Shown here: one piece after another, positions 61,692 to 64,000 of the stretch
Numbering within the stretch: position 1 is the first letter of the stretch
Layout: the number at the start of each line of letters is the position of its first letter
Origin: Flavobacterium sp. LC2016-12
Lineage (GTDB): Bacteria > Bacteroidota > Bacteroidia > Flavobacteriales > Flavobacteriaceae
NCBI RefSeq assembly: GCF_015351595.1
Contig: NZ_JADKPT010000001.1
Location: 1 to 64,000, forward strand
DNA: 64,000 nt
Direction of reading: 5' to 3'
Translations under genes and position numbers: made by a program
Notes under the pieces: generated by a model
Databases searched by the model: none
What the model saw: the letters and a program-made list of their open reading frames with translations, nothing else
What the model was told of the DNA's origin: nothing

Positions 61692-62564
61692 ATGAAGACA
61701 ATAGCCCCAGCTCTTGAAGTGATATCAAACTCATATGGAAGTTCTTTTACCTACACTAAACACGCCGAAAAGACCAATAGCAAAGCTCATTTATGGCATT
61801 ATCATCCTGAAATTGAGTTGGTTTATATAAACGGTGGGGCAGGAAAAAGACAAATAGGAAGCCACGTTTCGTACTATACGAATGGTAGTTTGATGCTGAT
61901 AGGTGCGAATTTGCCTCATTGTGGTTTTACAAATGAGCTGACAGGAAATATAAACGAAACAGTTATTCATATCAAACCTGAATTTTTAGGCAGCGACTTT
62001 TTTGGTGCTCCGGAGATGAGAAGGGTTCAAAACGTACTGACACAGTCTAAAGGAGGAATTGCTTTTGGAGGGAAAACTAAAAAGCAAATTGGCGATAAAA
62101 TAGAAAAGATGGAGAGCCAGCTTCCGTTTGAGCGTTTATTAACCCTTTTGAGTATTTTAGATGAGCTTGAGGCATCAGAAGAATATACGGTGCTTAATGC
62201 AGATGGTTTCTCACTAGAACTCAACACGCAGGATAATGACAGAATGAAGATGATTTTTAATTTTGTGAAAGATAATTTTCAGGAATCAATTGCTATCGAT
62301 GAGGTTTCAAGTCTGGTTAGTATGACAACACCTTCGTTTTGCAGGTATTTCAAGAAAGTTTCGAACAAAACATTTACTGAGTTTGTCAACGAATATCGTT
62401 TGGTGCATGCTTCAAAACTTTTGGCAGAGAAGCCAATAAGTATAAATGAGGTTTGTTATGAAAGTGGTTTTAATAATTTTAGCCATTTTAGTAAATCCTT
62501 CAAACAGTATACTGGTGTAAGTGCGTCTCAATATCGTCAGGAGCACAAGATTATAATTAGTTAA
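61692..62564 (+). CDS. AraC-family regulator with cupin N terminus
   Basis: A 290-residue regulator from the ATG at 61692; the longer frame from 61650 starts inside a hydrophobic run made of the upstream repeat. The N-terminal half has a cupin-like pattern (LWHYHPEIELVYINGGAGKRQIGSH) and the C-terminal half the double helix-turn-helix (IDEVSSLVSMTTPSFCRYFKKVSNKTFTEFV, ISINEVCYESGFNNFSHFSKSFKQYTGVSASQYR). The cupin suggests a small ligand, possibly a sugar. Placement beside a four-gene array that shares its upstream element makes control of the array plausible. Confidence 0.88.
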   Translation: MKTIAPALEVISNSYGSSFTYTKHAEKTNSKAHLWHYHPEIELVYINGGAGKRQIGSHVSYYTNGSLMLIGANLPHCGFTNELTGNINETVIHIKPEFLGSDFFGAPEMRRVQNVLTQSKGGIAFGGKTKKQIGDKIEKMESQLPFERLLTLLSILDELEASEEYTVLNADGFSLELNTQDNDRMKMIFNFVKDNFQESIAIDEVSSLVSMTTPSFCRYFKKVSNKTFTEFVNEYRLVHASKLLAEKPISINEVCYESGFNNFSHFSKSFKQYTGVSASQYRQEHKIIIS

Positions 62565-62601
62565 GTTTCAGAGTGCAATCACTTAAGAAATAAATATTCA
62601 T

Positions 62602-62638
62602 AAAACCATTCGTTTGCTGCGAATGGTTTTTTTTTTTG
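62602..62638 (+). terminator. Terminator of the AraC gene
   Basis: Stem AAAACCATTCG / CGAATGGTTTT followed by a long T run. Confidence 0.85.
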
Positions 62639-62662
62639 CTAAAAATTATAGATATTTTTTAA

Positions 62663-62820
62663 CCACAAATTGCACAAATTAAATCTTTTATTGTTGCGGC
62701 TAAAATTTGACCTAACTTAGGTGTATTCTAAAAATTAAGCTTATTTTAATCATTAGCAATTCGTGTAATTTATACTAAACCTTATCACATAATAATAAAG
62801 AATAATTCGTGAATTTGTGG
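62663..62820. repeat. ATTCGTGAATT-family inverted repeat
   Basis: Arms CCACAAATT (62663-62671) and AATTTGTGG (62812-62820) with inner related words. The 62565-62913 gap holds this and the terminator; no gene is seen. Confidence 0.5.
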
Positions 62821-62913
62821 CAAACTTTTTCAGTACAAAAAATGGGTCGGATTTTTCATATAATTTATCCTGAAAAAACTATATTTACAATCCCTAATCA
62901 AAAAAATACCAAT

Positions 62914-63777
62914 ATGAAAAACTTTAAAATTTTAGTATTTACAGCTTTTTTATGCATTTCGTCTCTGAGCTATGCAGCAAAAGTTGATACATTACAAATT
63001 GCCAGTACAGCAATGAGCAAAACCTACAAAGCTGCAGTTGTATTGCCAAATTCTTATGCTAAAAGTAAAACGGCTTATCCGGTAATGTATTTGCTTCATG
63101 GTGCTTACGGGCATTTTAATGATTGGTTAAAAAATACTCCAAACAAAAAACTAGTTCAGGGATTGTCTGATCAATACAATATGATTATCGTAATGCCGGA
63201 AGGTGAAACTTTTAGTTTTTATCTGGATAGCCCGGTAAATAAAGAGAGTCAGTTTGAAACATTTATTACCCAGGAGGTGATTCAGAAAGTAGATAAAACA
63301 TACAGAACCATTAGCAATAGAAATGGAAGAGTAATCACCGGACTCTCGATGGGAGGACACGGCGCACTTTATTTATCAGCCAAACATCCGGATCTGTTTT
63401 GTGCTGCCGGAAGTATGAGTGGGGCAGTAGATATGAGTACAATGCTAAATCGCGAATCATCAGCTCAGGTTGTCAAATTAATGCAGCCTGTATTTGGAGA
63501 TAAAAGTGATAGCTCTGAAATGTACGCAAAATATGCTGTCATGAACATGCTGGATAAAATCAAAGAAAATAAATTGCCTTTGATTATAGATTGTGGCGTT
63601 GATGATTTTTTAATAGAACCCAATCGTGAATTACACCGAAGATTGGTTTATAATAAGGTAGACCATGATTATACAGAACGTCCTGGTGCTCATACGTGGG
63701 ATTACTGGGATAATTCATTGCCTTATCACGCTTTATTTTTCAGTAAAATATTGTTTAAAAGTAAAACAACTAAATAG
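62914..63777 (+). CDS. Secreted esterase (esterase D family)
   Basis: A 287-residue exported alpha/beta-hydrolase from the ATG at 62914; the longer frame to 62809 is not supported, because the later ATG starts a clear signal peptide (KNFKILVFTAFLCISSLSYAA). Features: VMYLLHGAYGHFNDW, VMPEGE, the nucleophile elbow ITGLSMGGHGALYLSAKH with Ser145, and RPGAHTWDYWDNSLPYH with the catalytic His. Family members include feruloyl esterases and S-formylglutathione hydrolases. No polysaccharide genes are adjacent, so the substrate is unknown. Confidence 0.85.
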   Translation: MKNFKILVFTAFLCISSLSYAAKVDTLQIASTAMSKTYKAAVVLPNSYAKSKTAYPVMYLLHGAYGHFNDWLKNTPNKKLVQGLSDQYNMIIVMPEGETFSFYLDSPVNKESQFETFITQEVIQKVDKTYRTISNRNGRVITGLSMGGHGALYLSAKHPDLFCAAGSMSGAVDMSTMLNRESSAQVVKLMQPVFGDKSDSSEMYAKYAVMNMLDKIKENKLPLIIDCGVDDFLIEPNRELHRRLVYNKVDHDYTERPGAHTWDYWDNSLPYHALFFSKILFKSKTTK

Positions 63778-63835
63778 CTGCCTTTTGTTATTTAGAGCAA
63801 ATTAGCTTAATATAGTGTTTTATAAATTTTTATTT

Positions 63836-63868
63836 AAAAGCATCCGTTAAAATCGGATGCTTTTTTTT
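63836..63868 (+). terminator. Terminator of the esterase gene
   Basis: Stem AAAAGCATCCG / CGGATGCTTTT followed by a T run. Confidence 0.85.
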
Positions 63869-63929
63869 GAAGTTTTTTTAATATTAGCCTTTGATTGTTA
63901 AAGTATTATATTTTAAAAGATGGAGTGAA

Positions 63930-64000
63930 ATGCAAAATAGTATAAAAAGATTAAGAAAAAAATTATGTAATTTATTTTTTGGTTTGGTTTTTGGAAGTAC
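63930..64000 (+). CDS. Start of an incomplete gene at the right edge
   Basis: An ATG at 63930 opens a frame to the end of the window (23 complete codons): basic residues (KRLRKKLC) followed by hydrophobic ones (NLFFGLVFGS), as at the start of an exported protein. A purine-rich GGAG lies 8 bases before the ATG. The gene is cut by the window, so the product is unknown. Confidence 0.35.
   Translation, partial: MQNSIKRLRKKLCNLFFGLVFGS

Overview
The window looks like a chromosomal segment of a Flavobacterium-like member of the Bacteroidota. The supporting signs are low GC, promoter boxes of the TAnnTTTG type (for example at 3981-3988, 34134-34141, 44164-44171 and 46551-46558), many TonB-dependent receptors, a fused isobutyryl-CoA mutase, DUF5723/DUF4197/DUF4198 proteins and little recognisable Shine-Dalgarno sequence. 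No rRNA, tRNA, CRISPR array, transposase or prophage module was seen.

Layout. 0-1.5 kb: an APC-family amino acid permease. 1.6-13.5 kb: an iron/metal uptake block with three TonB-dependent receptors, a PepSY transmembrane protein, a periplasmic esterase, a DUF4198 protein and a PchR-like AraC regulator; the divergent promoter region carries a tandem 21-bp operator candidate. 13.7-19 kb: an MFS transporter, a small three-gene operon and topoisomerase III. 19.2-22.2 kb: an apparent operon of a membrane protein, an AraC regulator and a TetX-like flavin monooxygenase. 22.3-29.8 kb: an acyltransferase followed by an accessory run of small membrane, secreted and lipoprotein genes, a VOC protein, a WGR protein and a remnant that may come from a SIMPL-domain gene. 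30.3-33.6 kb: a defence-like block made of an AbiGi-family protein and a translationally coupled DUF262/HEPN pair, bordered by a large nested palindrome. 33.9-36.9 kb: a structured RNA candidate (possibly Flavo-1), prfA and a DUF5723 protein. 37.4-44 kb: a stress-type block (holin-like, YtxH, lmo0937-like, outer-membrane barrel, DUF4142, CHASE3/PAS histidine kinase, response regulator, small AraC regulator, CsbD, Dps). 44-57 kb: mostly housekeeping and metabolic genes (pyrF, metal-receptor protein, catalase, purU, DUF4197, lipoproteins, Coa1-like, L,D-transpeptidase, IcmF). 57.9-61.2 kb: a tandem array of four small secreted paralogs. 61.7-63.8 kb: an AraC regulator and a secreted esterase, with the start of another gene at the right edge.

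How the parts fit together. In the iron block, the AraC regulator probably activates the divergent receptor-PepSY-esterase operon through the 21-bp repeats. This suggests import of a ferric siderophore followed by reduction and ester hydrolysis. In the 61 kb region, an identical 31-bp element lies about 100 bp upstream of three of the four paralogs and also 57 bp upstream of the neighbouring AraC gene, suggesting a small regulon. Many gaps, especially between convergent genes, hold long nested inverted repeats from a few recurrent sequence families; these probably act as terminators or are dispersed REP-like elements.

The best candidates for something poorly described are the DUF262-HEPN-AbiGi block and the four-copy secreted array with its shared element.
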